Positions 22,374 to 31,823 are shown, counted from the first letter of the stretch. The stretch is DNA of 64,000 nucleotides from Lachnospiraceae bacterium (GCA_017434885.1 JAFSGE010000056.1:186001-250000); one strand, 5' to 3'. The notes: generated by a model not told the origin, from the sequence alone. Translations and numbers: made by a program.

Positions 22374-22640
22374 TTAGCCTTCCACAATTAAATATCTGCC
22401 GTCGCCGATGTCAAACACTTCATCTGCTTCAAGGATTTCGTCCCCTTCAGCGCCGTCCATATCAATTCCTTCCTCGTCAAAATATTCCCAAACCTCTTCA
22501 ACGGAATTTACCACTACGGCAAAGCATTCCTCAAGGAAATTCTCTGCTTCCTCCAAGTTGGAAACTACATCACCTTCCGGGAACAATTGTCCCTGATTCT
22601 TCAAAAAACACTGCAATACAGCATCGTCAAATTCATGCAT
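22374..22640 (-). CDS. Acidic conserved hypothetical protein, 88 aa
   Basis: A very acidic soluble protein (start MHEFDDAVLQCFLKNQGQLF, end EVFDIGDGRYLIVEG). AAGGAGG lies 9 nt before the ATG at 22640. Proteins of this type are common in Lachnospiraceae and are sometimes labelled glyoxalase without good reason; I see no metal-binding pattern supporting that. It follows the HAD gene by 81 nt and may be the last gene of the galactan operon or separate. Confidence 0.6.
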   Translation of the reverse strand: MHEFDDAVLQCFLKNQGQLFPEGDVVSNLEEAENFLEECFAVVVNSVEEVWEYFDEEGIDMDGAEGDEILEADEVFDIGDGRYLIVEG

Positions 22641-22721
22641 ACTAACATCCTCCTTACGCTTTGGACTGTGCCTGTATTCTATAATTCCATATTGCCGCAA
22701 ACCCGCGTCATAGTCAATATC

Positions 22722-23513
22722 CTACAGCAAATTTTTGATGATTTTATAAACGCCTTTATCAAGATATCCGGGGCAGATATTTCCCGCAGCTTCTTTTACT
22801 TCTTTTACAGCCGTTTCCACTGCGTAGCTTTCTCCCGCTGCAAGCATCATGCCGATATCATTGTTGTTATCTCCAAATGCCATAGTCTCTTCTTTTTTGA
22901 TGCCGAGATATTGCTGTAATTGACGAAGTGCATTTCCTTTATCAACGGAAGCATCCATGAAATCAACCCACTCTTCTCCTGCCATACAGATTTTCACTTT
23001 ATCCTGCCACGCAGGAATCAGAACCTCTTCTCCCAAAGAGCGGATGCTTCCTTTTCGGTAAATTGCAATTTTGATAATCTCCGCATCCTCCGCGAGCACA
23101 TCTTCAACTAATCGGAACGTATTATGATAACCATAGGTGAGCAAATCAATAAATTCCTGATTTTGGCTTTCCACCAGACTTCCCTGCGGTGTTGAAATTA
23201 CCGTTTCACACTCCCCGTAATAAGAACGAAGCATCTTCATGATTCCTTCTGCGTGTTCCCGCTTCATAGGTGTCACCGATATGTCTTTGCCGTCACATCT
23301 GATATGGGCTCCGTTTTCCGCAATATAAGCAATATCATCCGCCACTTTCCTAAATACATTTCTTACACTGGCATACTGTCTGCCGCTTGCTGCACAGAAA
23401 ACAATTCCTTTCTTTTTCAGGTCACGAATCGCCTGCTCCATTTCCGGATATAAATCCGGTGTGGACTCCTTTATCAGTGTACCGTCAATATCAGATGCAA
23501 TCAGCTTTATCAT
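22722..23513 (-). CDS. Cof-type HAD-IIB phosphatase
   Basis: A 263-residue HAD hydrolase. Motif 1 is ASDIDGTLI, motif 2 AASGR, motif 3 a Lys in the DKGNALRQL segment and motif 4 GDNNNDIGMM, the Cof/YidA signature of sugar-phosphate and nucleotide phosphatases. The start codon overlaps the GH53 stop (ATGA), so it is coupled to the galactanase and probably acts on a phosphorylated sugar in the same pathway, or relieves sugar-phosphate stress. Substrate not determinable. Confidence 0.88.
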   Translation of the reverse strand: MIKLIASDIDGTLIKESTPDLYPEMEQAIRDLKKKGIVFCAASGRQYASVRNVFRKVADDIAYIAENGAHIRCDGKDISVTPMKREHAEGIMKMLRSYYGECETVISTPQGSLVESQNQEFIDLLTYGYHNTFRLVEDVLAEDAEIIKIAIYRKGSIRSLGEEVLIPAWQDKVKICMAGEEWVDFMDASVDKGNALRQLQQYLGIKKEETMAFGDNNNDIGMMLAAGESYAVETAVKEVKEAAGNICPGYLDKGVYKIIKNLL

Positions 23514-24646
23514 GGTCTGTAATCCCTCACAGCTTCCCATGTAGGAAGTGCATTGCCGTCATAATCAAACAATGCCTGGTTTGCCCATTCATTCCCACAG
23601 GGTCCCTTATCTTCAATATATTTTAATGAGCATTCTGTTGCCCAGCCGCTTCCCGGTACCGGTATCCATGCAGGCTCCCAGTAAAAATATCCTCTTCCCT
23701 TTCCTTCCGGTACAGAAGCAATTCTCCGGAATAATTCTTCCATAAATGCCTTCTGTCCTTCTAAGGTCATCGGGTATTCGATTTTCTCTACCAAGGCAGG
23801 TCTTGTTGCCATACCTTTTCTCTGCTCAGGGGCAAGTTTTTCATACTGCGCATAATCCTCCATAGTATATCCCATAGATACCTCTGCTATAATCAGTTCC
23901 TTGCCGAAACGCTGTGCAATGTCATGCATATTGTTCTGCAGCATGTCAAAGCTGCCATGCCAGAACGGATAATAGGAAAGACCGATAATATCAAAGTCTT
24001 CGCCTCTTTTTACATAATTATCAAACCACTCTCTGTACAGGGCATTGTTGCCGCCGTTGTCGAGATGAATCATAATCAATATTTTTTCGGAAATAATACC
24101 TTCTGCAAGCGCCCCATCGGACACTTCTTTCACTGCACGGATTCCCGCGCTGACAAAACGTGCAATATTGTCATATTCCGGCACTTTTCCGTAAGGCCAC
24201 AGCAGTCCGTTAGACAATTCATTCCCCACCTGCACCATATTGGGGAGCAAGCCCTCTGCCTTTAACGCAAGCAAGGTCTCTTTTGTATAATCATAAACTG
24301 CCTGTTCCAATTCGGAAACAGAATATCCCTTCCATGCTTTGGGAACAAACTGTTTTCCGGGATCAGCCCAAAAATCACTATAATGATAATCAAGCAGAAT
24401 GTCAAATCCTTTTTCTCGCGCTCTCTTAGAAAGCTCTACTACCGATGCAAAATCATTGGTTCCTGCGCCGTAAGGCTCTCCATCCTCCGAATACGGATCA
24501 TTCCAAAGACGGATTCTCACCGCATTCACATCATAATCCTTTAAAATAGAGAGTACTTCCCTCTCTTCGCCCTTATCATAAAATTTTCCGCCGCACTTTT
24601 CTACCTCAAGCAACGTTGAAATATCCATTCCTTTATAGTATTTCAT
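23510..24646 (-). CDS. ganA: Arabinogalactan endo-beta-1,4-galactanase, GH53
   Basis: A 378-residue (beta/alpha)8 glycoside hydrolase that cuts beta-1,4-galactan. Early motif GMDISTLLEVE, then AVRIRLWNDPY, LLDYHYSDFWADP; acid/base Glu143 in VQVGNELSNGLLWP and nucleophile Glu255 in IIAEVSMGYT. No signal peptide or anchor is present, so the enzyme is cytoplasmic and would act on imported oligosaccharides, unlike secreted GanA of Bacillus. GGGAGAA precedes ATG 24646; the longer frame to 24760 has no start support. It lies in the galactan operon after the zinc-ribbon gene. Confidence 0.93.
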   Translation of the reverse strand: MKYYKGMDISTLLEVEKCGGKFYDKGEEREVLSILKDYDVNAVRIRLWNDPYSEDGEPYGAGTNDFASVVELSKRAREKGFDILLDYHYSDFWADPGKQFVPKAWKGYSVSELEQAVYDYTKETLLALKAEGLLPNMVQVGNELSNGLLWPYGKVPEYDNIARFVSAGIRAVKEVSDGALAEGIISEKILIMIHLDNGGNNALYREWFDNYVKRGEDFDIIGLSYYPFWHGSFDMLQNNMHDIAQRFGKELIIAEVSMGYTMEDYAQYEKLAPEQRKGMATRPALVEKIEYPMTLEGQKAFMEELFRRIASVPEGKGRGYFYWEPAWIPVPGSGWATECSLKYIEDKGPCGNEWANQALFDYDGNALPTWEAVRDYRP

Positions 24647-24799
24647 ATCATTCTCCCATCCAAAGTCACTCACTGCCCTACAAGACGCCACAGTGCATTG
24701 CTCTTTATAAAACCCTTTATAGCACAATGTCCGCAGACCGCCGAAGCAGCCTGCGAACATCGGCCGTATATTTTGACAATTTACTTATCCGCTATTTTA

Positions 24800-25012
24800 T
24801 TAATCAAAATCTGTGATACGCTTATACATATCGCGGTAACGGAATCTTACCATTTCATTTTTTTCCAGTACATCTTTTTCGTCTCCTGTATACTGGCATC
24901 TCATACAGTAGTATTCCTTTTTGTCTTTGTCATAAAACATATCAATATCAAGATCCCTCATAAAGCAGGAGGGACATCTGAAATTTAATTTGCCTTTTCC
25001 AGCTTGAGCCAT
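24800..25012 (-). CDS. Small zinc-ribbon protein, 70 aa
   Basis: A 70-residue protein with CPSCFMRDLDIDMFYD and YYCMRCQYTGDEKDV, two CxxC pairs that would bind zinc. The ATG at 25012 has AGGAGG 11 nt upstream, both inside the 3' end of the upstream 617-aa gene (28-nt overlap), so translation is coupled. The same type of short protein is widespread in Lachnospiraceae and has no known role; its place here does not prove a role in galactan use. Confidence 0.7.
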   Translation of the reverse strand: MAQAGKGKLNFRCPSCFMRDLDIDMFYDKDKKEYYCMRCQYTGDEKDVLEKNEMVRFRYRDMYKRITDFD

Positions 25013-26838
25013 GTGGAAACAACCTCCTTATCCTTAATTGTTGTCTTGTAGCCTAATGTAAACATCGGTGAGAATGCATAACCTTCTCTGATATATCCGG
25101 TTGCCTTTTCATCGGATGTGTACATGGAAACCTTGGTTTCAATAGGAGGAATTACTGTTTCAACACTGGTTGCTCCCGCAATTTCCTCTTCTCTGCACTT
25201 ATATGCATAGTTGATAACCTTTTCTTCATCCTTGCCTTTACAAGTCATAACAAGTGATGTCATATCCTCAGGATATTCTGTTGTACCGTAGCAGGCAACA
25301 ATATATTCATTCAGTTCCACTTCCGCATCAGGATTGCTCATAGACAGAACAGTTCTCTCCATCTCAATGTCAGAGCTTCCTTCTGTAAAAATTACTCTTG
25401 TCTGCAATTTTACTGTAAGGTCATAGAATTCAATATCTACAGGCTCTAAAGTAAGAATTCTCTTCTTCTTGCCGTCTTCAATCACTTCTTCACTGAATTT
25501 TGCTTTGGTACGGCAGAGGCAAAGGTCTACTTCTTCTCCCTTGTATGTCAGCTTTGCACTTCTTACGGTACCTTCTCCTGCGTAGTGTGTGAAGTAACCT
25601 GCTCTGTATTTTTCCTGAATCAGGAAAGGATAAGAAGCATCCTGTACGTGAGGTGTTCCGATACCTACTTCCCATTTCAGCTTTGCTGCATAAGGACGAA
25701 GGTCTACAAGTGCACCACCCTGATTCATATTGATACATGCTCTCATATAAGGGTCACAATACCAGAATAACTGCTTGTCAGAGCCGTAAAGAATATCTTT
25801 CCAAAGTGCACATTCAGGCTCTGTATAAGTCTTTTTCTGACGGAAGTAATCAGCAAATTCAGCCATAGTCATATCATCTAACTTGCCTTCTTTTTTGAGC
25901 TGGCCATAGTAAGCCATACCGTCTTCATAAGATTTCTTTAACAATTCATAAGGAGCTTCCCAACGTCCCATCTTGTTGAGCCATCCGGGTCCTACGAACA
26001 TCATATTGTAAGCATATCCGTTATTGTACTTCTCAAGTGCACGATATTGATCGATTAAGTTATAAAGATAAGGATATTCCCATGTCTCTGTATCATAAAT
26101 CATACCGCGAAGTACATTCTGGGGATGGGTTCCGAAGTTTGAACCGTTTCCGTCATAGCATGCAAGCAAGTCTCTTGAGAGGTGAGGAATTGCTACGATG
26201 CCGCTGTCCTCTGCTTCATTTGCTGCCGGTGCATGAATGTTCTGCTTACTGGGAATCCAGGGATTCCATGGACCACCATCCATAAGAGTATACCAGGAAT
26301 TGTTACAGGTATGATAAGCCTTGGGACCTTCTTCCCAACAGGTTGCAACCGCACATTTTACCATGGGATATTTTTCTTTAATATAGTTTGTCAATTCAGC
26401 GTCCATATAATAGGAGCCTGTTGACTCAGGATAAAATCCAAAAATGTCATGGAATTTACCGAATACATCATCTACGATAGACATTTTGTCTTCCATAGAG
26501 AACATCCAGATACAGAAATCTTTGGTTTTATATTTTTCTCTGAATTCTTCACAGGGAAGACCCAACAATGACAACGCAATTTCATCACCGTATTTTTCAT
26601 GATGTTCTTTTGCAATGGCGATTGCCTCCTCATTAAAAAGGCTGGCGTATGTCATCTGAATTGTGGTTTTAAGACCGTTCTTATGTGCAGTTTCCTGCTG
26701 AAATTTGAAAATATCGAGTGATTCTGTAAGGAGTGATTTTCTTCCGATATCTTCTTCCTTTCCATGTCCGGTTACTTTTTCCGCATATTCAGGCACCATC
26801 TCCGGACGATGAATAATGTTAACAATAAACTTATCCAT
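24985..26838 (-). CDS. Unrecognised 617-aa protein of the galactan operon, possible carbohydrate-active enzyme
   Basis: I do not recognise a named family. The protein has no signal peptide. The first 380 residues look like an alpha/beta barrel related in flavour to polysaccharide-deacetylase or GH57/GH38 folds: FIVNIIHRPEMVPEYAEKV, TTIQMTYASL, GDEIALSLLGLP, GFYPESTGSYYMDA, CAVATCWEEGPKA, with many Trp, Tyr, Asp and Glu of the kind lining sugar sites (DGGPWNPWIPS, WYCDPYMRA). The last 220 residues look like a beta sandwich. It lies 37 nt after the LacI gene and before GH53 in one operon, which suggests that it cleaves or modifies a galactan-derived sugar in the cytoplasm. Confidence 0.7.
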   Translation of the reverse strand: MDKFIVNIIHRPEMVPEYAEKVTGHGKEEDIGRKSLLTESLDIFKFQQETAHKNGLKTTIQMTYASLFNEEAIAIAKEHHEKYGDEIALSLLGLPCEEFREKYKTKDFCIWMFSMEDKMSIVDDVFGKFHDIFGFYPESTGSYYMDAELTNYIKEKYPMVKCAVATCWEEGPKAYHTCNNSWYTLMDGGPWNPWIPSKQNIHAPAANEAEDSGIVAIPHLSRDLLACYDGNGSNFGTHPQNVLRGMIYDTETWEYPYLYNLIDQYRALEKYNNGYAYNMMFVGPGWLNKMGRWEAPYELLKKSYEDGMAYYGQLKKEGKLDDMTMAEFADYFRQKKTYTEPECALWKDILYGSDKQLFWYCDPYMRACINMNQGGALVDLRPYAAKLKWEVGIGTPHVQDASYPFLIQEKYRAGYFTHYAGEGTVRSAKLTYKGEEVDLCLCRTKAKFSEEVIEDGKKKRILTLEPVDIEFYDLTVKLQTRVIFTEGSSDIEMERTVLSMSNPDAEVELNEYIVACYGTTEYPEDMTSLVMTCKGKDEEKVINYAYKCREEEIAGATSVETVIPPIETKVSMYTSDEKATGYIREGYAFSPMFTLGYKTTIKDKEVVSTWLKLEKAN

Positions 26839-26874
26839 TTTTGTTTCTATCCTTTCTGTTATAATTACATCTAT

Positions 26875-27876
26875 TTAACTCTGCGTTGCTTCTCTGATTA
26901 CGACCTCATAGCCAAGCAGTGTTTTTACCGGTACATCCTTTTTGTCAATGTGGGAAAGTAACGTGTTGCAACAGGCAGCCGCAATTTCTGTCACATTAAA
27001 CTTAAGGGAAAGATTAACAGATTGTCTGCTCTCCAAAAGGCTACTATCGTAAAATGATGCAACCTTGATATCTTCCGGTATGTTTACATTTTCTTTTTCA
27101 AGTTTTTCAAGTACACAGCCACATATATAGTCATCCATGCAGATGATGCACTCTACGTTTTTTTTCAAAATATCCTCAACAGCTTCTTCTATCTTGGTTT
27201 CACTGTCCATGTCCAGATATATCAAGTCATCTTCCATGAAAACATTAAACTCTGTGCAGGCATCCCGAAAACCGGCAAGACGGTTTTTGCTTACGATGGT
27301 CTTCATATCACTTCCGATTAGTGCCACACGTCTGATACGCTTACTGAAAAGTACCGATGTCAGTTCACGACATGCGCTTCTATGATCATTATCCACCTGA
27401 ATTACAGTGGGGTCTAATGAAGACCCCGCTGTTACAAAGGGAATTCCTTTCTGTTTCAGATATTTTTCCGCGATATCTTCCTCTAATGTACGTCCCAAAA
27501 CCACACCGTCTACCTTATTATTCTCTATCAGTCTGACTAATTGAGTGATATCTTTTTCACTTACCATAGATATAATCACATCATAATCAGATTTGGATGC
27601 CGTATTGCTGATTCCCCACAAAAAGTTATGATAGAAGGGTAAATCAACAAGGCTGGAATCTCCCGGCATCACAAGACTGATATTAAACGTTTTCGACTGT
27701 GCCAAACCTCTTGCAATAGCACTTGGTTTATAATTGTTCTCTTTGATATAGCGTAATACTTTTTCTCTTGTTTCCTGTCCGATTCTTCCTTTCCCGGAAA
27801 TGGCTCTTGAAACTGTCGTCTTGGATATTTGTAATTCTCTTGCAATATCATCAATTGTCAATTTCTTATTATCCAT
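26875..27876 (-). CDS. LacI family regulator of the galactan locus
   Basis: A 333-residue repressor. Helix-turn-helix and hinge: LTIDDIARELQISKTTVSRAISGKGRIG and YKPSAIARGLAQ (in parts), followed by a periplasmic-binding-like sugar domain with VDGVVLGRTL, FVTAGS, NDHRSA and GSDMKT. It lies 19 nt after the second permease gene, within the operon it presumably controls, and two GCAATCGGTTG(C/T) operators of LacI type occur at both divergent promoters (31739, 31899). The inducer is probably a galacto-oligosaccharide or galactose derivative. Confidence 0.93.
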   Translation of the reverse strand: MDNKKLTIDDIARELQISKTTVSRAISGKGRIGQETREKVLRYIKENNYKPSAIARGLAQSKTFNISLVMPGDSSLVDLPFYHNFLWGISNTASKSDYDVIISMVSEKDITQLVRLIENNKVDGVVLGRTLEEDIAEKYLKQKGIPFVTAGSSLDPTVIQVDNDHRSACRELTSVLFSKRIRRVALIGSDMKTIVSKNRLAGFRDACTEFNVFMEDDLIYLDMDSETKIEEAVEDILKKNVECIICMDDYICGCVLEKLEKENVNIPEDIKVASFYDSSLLESRQSVNLSLKFNVTEIAAACCNTLLSHIDKKDVPVKTLLGYEVVIREATQS

Positions 27877-27894
27877 ACGATATATCCAACTTTC

Positions 27895-28743
27895 TTAACC
27901 CTTTACGGAACCTCCCGTAATACCTTCTACGTAGAACTTCTGCATAATCACAAACAGTACGGAAATCGGAATAGATACCAAAACACCGCCTGCGCAGAAC
28001 TGTGTAAAATAGGTATTAATCAGGCTTCGCTCAAGCATGTTGTAAAGACCGATTGCAACAGTCCACTGTGAGGAAATACCTGCGTTCAAAATAATCTTTG
28101 CAAATACGAAATCCATCCAGGGTGCCAAGAAGGAACTGATAACCGTATACACAATAATCGGTTTACTCATAGGCATAACTACCTTGAGGAAAATAACTGC
28201 CTCACTTGCACCGTCAAGATATGCTGCCTCACGCAGGGATGCCGGAACCGTATCCAAAAATCCTTTTGCAATCAGATATCCGAGACCTGAGGATGCAGAA
28301 TATACCAAAATCAATCCCAAATGGTTATTCGTCAGATTCAGTGTTTTTAAAATAAAGTACACAGCAATCATGGACAAAAATCCGGGGAACAGATTTAAAA
28401 TAACTGCCATGTTCATGAGGGGCTTACGCATTTTAAATCTCATACATGAGGTCGCATACGCTACCATCAATACAAAGGAGCTGGAAATCAAACAGCTGCA
28501 ACATGCAATAATGAAAGTATTTTTAAACCAGTTCGGAAACTGTGCTACAGAGTCTGCGGAAAACAGCAGATTCTTGTAGTTATTAAGGCTCCATTCCTTC
28601 GGGAAGAAGGTGGATGTATTCATACCTGTATAGGCACTGAAGGACGTTACCAGAAGCCATACAATCGGTATCAGCCAAATAAATGCCAAAAACGCTAACA
28701 ATAAATTGTGAAGGGTAATATTAACTAATTTCTTTGTCTTCAT
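27895..28743 (-). CDS. ganQ: ABC sugar permease, MalG/GanQ type
   Basis: A 282-residue inner-membrane permease with six hydrophobic segments and the EAA loop EAAYLDGASEAVIFLKVVMPMSKP (shown in outline; the G of the EAA...G motif is present) that docks the ATPase. Its start overlaps the stop of the upstream permease by one base. It would carry galacto-oligosaccharides with GanP and the binding protein at 30320. No ATPase gene lies in the locus; a shared MsmX-type ATPase is assumed. Confidence 0.9.
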   Translation of the reverse strand: MKTKKLVNITLHNLLLAFLAFIWLIPIVWLLVTSFSAYTGMNTSTFFPKEWSLNNYKNLLFSADSVAQFPNWFKNTFIIACCSCLISSSFVLMVAYATSCMRFKMRKPLMNMAVILNLFPGFLSMIAVYFILKTLNLTNNHLGLILVYSASSGLGYLIAKGFLDTVPASLREAAYLDGASEAVIFLKVVMPMSKPIIVYTVISSFLAPWMDFVFAKIILNAGISSQWTVAIGLYNMLERSLINTYFTQFCAGGVLVSIPISVLFVIMQKFYVEGITGGSVKG

Positions 28744-30188
28744 TACTGGAACGCCTCCTCTCTATCGCCCTTAATCATGCGATTAAATGCAAGCAATGTG
28801 AAGGCTGCACAGATTACAAATACAACAATACCGATAGTGGATGCCATCTTGTAGTTGTAATAATCCTGTGTCAGTGTAAACAGCCATGTTACCAAAAGGT
28901 CCGTTTCCTTTGCCTGTGAGTTTGCCATTGCCTGATTGGTTGTGACAAACACACCTGTTGTAAGTAAGTAAATAACATTAAAGTTATTAATATTCTTTAC
29001 AAAATCCGTTACCAGGGAAGGTCCTGTTACGAACAACATATAAGGCATTGTAATGTTCCAGAAAATCTGTCTGGGAGTTGCGCCGTCAATTCTGGCACTT
29101 TCAAGCTGCTCACCGGGAATATTCATCAGAACACCGGTTGCAATCAACATCTGATAAGGTACACCAATCCAAATGTTAATCAGGATAATCATTACATGAG
29201 CCCAAATCGGTGCTGAAAGGAAGGGAATGTAACTTGTACTGATTAATCCGATGTCTCTAAGCCATCCTGTCAGTCCGATATTTGCACAGATTGTATTCAT
29301 AATACCGCCGTCTGCAAAGAAGTTTCTTACCAGAAGCAGGGATACAAACTGAGGCACCGCAATGGTAACAATGAAAAGCGTTCTCCACATTTTAGGAAGC
29401 TTTGTCTTCTTGTTATTAATTAACATGGAGAGAAGAATGCCTCCGATATAGGTTGTCAGTGTTGAGAAGAATGCCCATACAAGTGTCCACGCAAGTACTC
29501 TTACGAACGCATAACCAAAAGTAATGGTCATTCCGCCTCCACCAAACAAATTGATGAAGTTAGTAATTCCTGTCCATGTAAACAATTCACTAGGCGGCAT
29601 GTGGTGTTGGTCATAATTCGTAAATGCTACCAAAATCATGACAAGCAACGGAATAATCGTGAAAATTACGATACCCATAACCGGTAAAAACAATAATGTT
29701 ACATGGAATTTTTTATTGATAAGTTCATGTACATCTTCACGGAATGTATTAATATGAAGTCCCTGTTGTGCTCTTTTCTGTAAATGATACACAGATATTA
29801 CATTCCCAAAGTATGCTACGATTGCAACAATCCAAATTACAAAAGTAATTAAGGAAATCAGCAAAATCAAGAACGAATGATCATAATCATTAAATTCATT
29901 TTTCATGGTCTGAATATTGAAGACCGATTCCTGTCTTACGGTACCGAGTGTACCGAATTTGCTTACATATTCCATTGCAAAGCCAAAAGTAAATGCAAGC
30001 ACTGCTATCTGAAAAATCGTGATTAAAATTGCCTTAATATACTGTTTTCTTCTGACATATCCTGCGCCCATCCACAGAAGGGACAATTTTACGAATATAT
30101 CACCTTTTACAACCGCTTCCCCGAACTCCTTGAAGAAACCTGCGATTGCCTTACCAAAAGAATTCAGGCCGGCTTTGATTTTTTCCAT
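28743..30188 (-). CDS. ganP: ABC sugar permease, MalF/GanP type
   Basis: A 481-residue permease, long like MalF/GanP owing to an N-terminal extension with two extra membrane segments and a soluble part (residues 1-165). The core has six further segments and the EAA loop ESARIDGATPRQIFWNITMP (ends with the expected pattern). It follows the binding-protein gene after a strong stem-loop. Forms the translocation pore with GanQ. Confidence 0.9.
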   Translation of the reverse strand: MEKIKAGLNSFGKAIAGFFKEFGEAVVKGDIFVKLSLLWMGAGYVRRKQYIKAILITIFQIAVLAFTFGFAMEYVSKFGTLGTVRQESVFNIQTMKNEFNDYDHSFLILLISLITFVIWIVAIVAYFGNVISVYHLQKRAQQGLHINTFREDVHELINKKFHVTLLFLPVMGIVIFTIIPLLVMILVAFTNYDQHHMPPSELFTWTGITNFINLFGGGGMTITFGYAFVRVLAWTLVWAFFSTLTTYIGGILLSMLINNKKTKLPKMWRTLFIVTIAVPQFVSLLLVRNFFADGGIMNTICANIGLTGWLRDIGLISTSYIPFLSAPIWAHVMIILINIWIGVPYQMLIATGVLMNIPGEQLESARIDGATPRQIFWNITMPYMLFVTGPSLVTDFVKNINNFNVIYLLTTGVFVTTNQAMANSQAKETDLLVTWLFTLTQDYYNYKMASTIGIVVFVICAAFTLLAFNRMIKGDREEAFQ

Positions 30189-30247
30189 TCCTATACCCTC
30201 TCCTTCTTTGTTTTCCTGCCGGGATTATTCCCTCGCGAGGATAAAAT

Positions 30248-30290
30248 TATCCCCCGGAATAAATTTATACCTGTTCTATTCCGGGGGATA
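30248..30290 (-). terminator. Strong intercistronic stem-loop after the binding-protein gene
   Basis: TATCCCCCGGAATA and its exact inverse form a 14-bp perfect stem with a 15-nt loop, followed by a modest AATTTTAT. Between a highly expressed binding protein and its permeases such a stem usually causes partial termination or protects the upstream mRNA from 3' exonucleases. Confidence 0.7.
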
Positions 30291-30319
30291 TTGTACTCCG
30301 TTACTTTAAATAAATGGGC

Positions 30320-31666
30320 TTATTGTACAGGTGCTGTAACACCGGCTACCATGTTGTCAAGTGCTGTCTGGATGCCTGCTTCATCATCTGCGGAAAGTTC
30401 GCCCTTAGCAATCATTTCACCGAATGTTGATGTAGGATCCCAGTAGTTGCCGCCTACAACCTGAACCACACCGTATGCAGACTGTTCTGCAAGTGCAGAG
30501 ATTGCAATATTTGCTGCTACTTCTTCGGATGCTGCTGCGTTAATGTTGGAAGGACCGATTTCTCTTTCTGCAAAACGAATCTTCTGGTTATCTTCATTTG
30601 TAATCCAATCTGCAAGCAATGCTGCCCAACCTGCGTTCTGGGAGTAAGCGTTAACACCTACAAGCTTGAAGCCTGCAACGCTACCCTGCTGAACCTGAGC
30701 ATCACCAATTGTGTAAGTAGGAAGCTTTGTTGCTGCATAGCCGTCACCGAAAGCTGTCTGAGCTGCGGATGCATCCCATGTACCGGAAACAACTGCTGCT
30801 AAAGAACCACCTGCAATCTGGTTGGAGATATCGCCGTCAGCGATTGCCATAAATGCGGGATGTCCTGCAATACCTAACATACCCTTAACAACTTCTACAC
30901 CTGTGTAATCAGCGCTACCGTTGAAATCAAGAGATGTTGTACCATCTTCGTTAAGACCTGTTGTAAAGCCTGCTCCGTAGAAGAAAGAAGCATTGTACCA
31001 ACCGGAAGCGAATGTCATACCAACTTTCTTACCACCTGCTTCTGCTGCTGCAAGTAATGTATCCCAACTCTTAGCATCTTCTGCAGAGATAACGCTTGAA
31101 TCATAATATAAGAAGTATCCGTTGTCAGCACTCATAGGGAATGCATATAAGGAACCGTTTGCTGTAGCTGCATCTACGGAACCGGAAGCGTTTGCACTCT
31201 TAACATCTGCAACACCCTTGCCTGCGTATGCCTGAAGAGCTCCGTCCATCTCGTCGATGTTCTGAAGAGCGCCTGCCTTAACAAGGTCAGGTAACTGGTC
31301 AGATGCAAATGCATATACGTCTGCTGCTGCTTCGATATCTGTTAATACTACGTCTTTTGCTGTAGATTCGGATTCAACACCAAGTTCTACTGTAATGTTT
31401 GCTACGTCTGCATAATTTGCTACGAAGGAATCAATCATGCTCTGAAGCATTGCCTGATCTTCTTCTGCACCCCACATACGAAGTGCTACATCCTGCTTTT
31501 CAGCGGGAGCTGTTTCTGCAGCTTCTGTCTTAGTTTCTTCTGTCTTTGTTTCTGTCTGTGCAGCATCTGTGGAAGGAGCTGCTTCTTCTGCACTGCCACC
31601 GCATCCTACTAACATAGTTGCTACCATGGATGCTGTAAGAAGTGCTGCTAACAATTTCTTTTTCAT
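30320..31666 (-). CDS. ganS: Sugar ABC transporter substrate-binding lipoprotein
   Basis: A 448-residue MalE/GanS-like protein. KKKLLAALLTASMVATMLVGC is a lipoprotein signal with lipobox LVGC (Cys21), followed by an acidic Ala/Thr/Glu linker (about 35 residues) and a type I binding-protein fold (LRMWGAEEDQAML start). AGGAGG precedes the ATG at 31666; the upstream ATG at 31708 does not have one. It heads the leftward galactan operon behind the promoter at 31761-31789. Ligand inferred from the GH53 and GH42 neighbours. Confidence 0.9.
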   Translation of the reverse strand: MKKKLLAALLTASMVATMLVGCGGSAEEAAPSTDAAQTETKTEETKTEAAETAPAEKQDVALRMWGAEEDQAMLQSMIDSFVANYADVANITVELGVESESTAKDVVLTDIEAAADVYAFASDQLPDLVKAGALQNIDEMDGALQAYAGKGVADVKSANASGSVDAATANGSLYAFPMSADNGYFLYYDSSVISAEDAKSWDTLLAAAEAGGKKVGMTFASGWYNASFFYGAGFTTGLNEDGTTSLDFNGSADYTGVEVVKGMLGIAGHPAFMAIADGDISNQIAGGSLAAVVSGTWDASAAQTAFGDGYAATKLPTYTIGDAQVQQGSVAGFKLVGVNAYSQNAGWAALLADWITNEDNQKIRFAEREIGPSNINAAASEEVAANIAISALAEQSAYGVVQVVGGNYWDPTSTFGEMIAKGELSADDEAGIQTALDNMVAGVTAPVQ

Positions 31667-31738
31667 GTTTAATCCTCCTAAATATATTTGATGAATTAAT
31701 TTCATCAATGTTCTTAGTTTATCCGTTGCGCGTTTTGC

Positions 31739-31789
31739 GCAATCGGTTGTTCATGTATCAAGAATAACACTTACTTCCATTATTGTCAA
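31739..31789 (-). promoter_or_regulatory. Galactan operon promoter with LacI-type operator
   Basis: TTGACA (31789-31784) and TATTCT (31766-31761) with 17 bp between them, minus strand. The operator GCAATCGGTTGT (31739-31750) covers about +5 to +16. TTGCGC-GTTTT-GCGCAA (31726-31742) overlaps it and adds a second dyad. Confidence 0.75.
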
Positions 31790-31823
31790 TTAATGCATTC
31801 GTATATTTTAACTTTTGTTTTTT

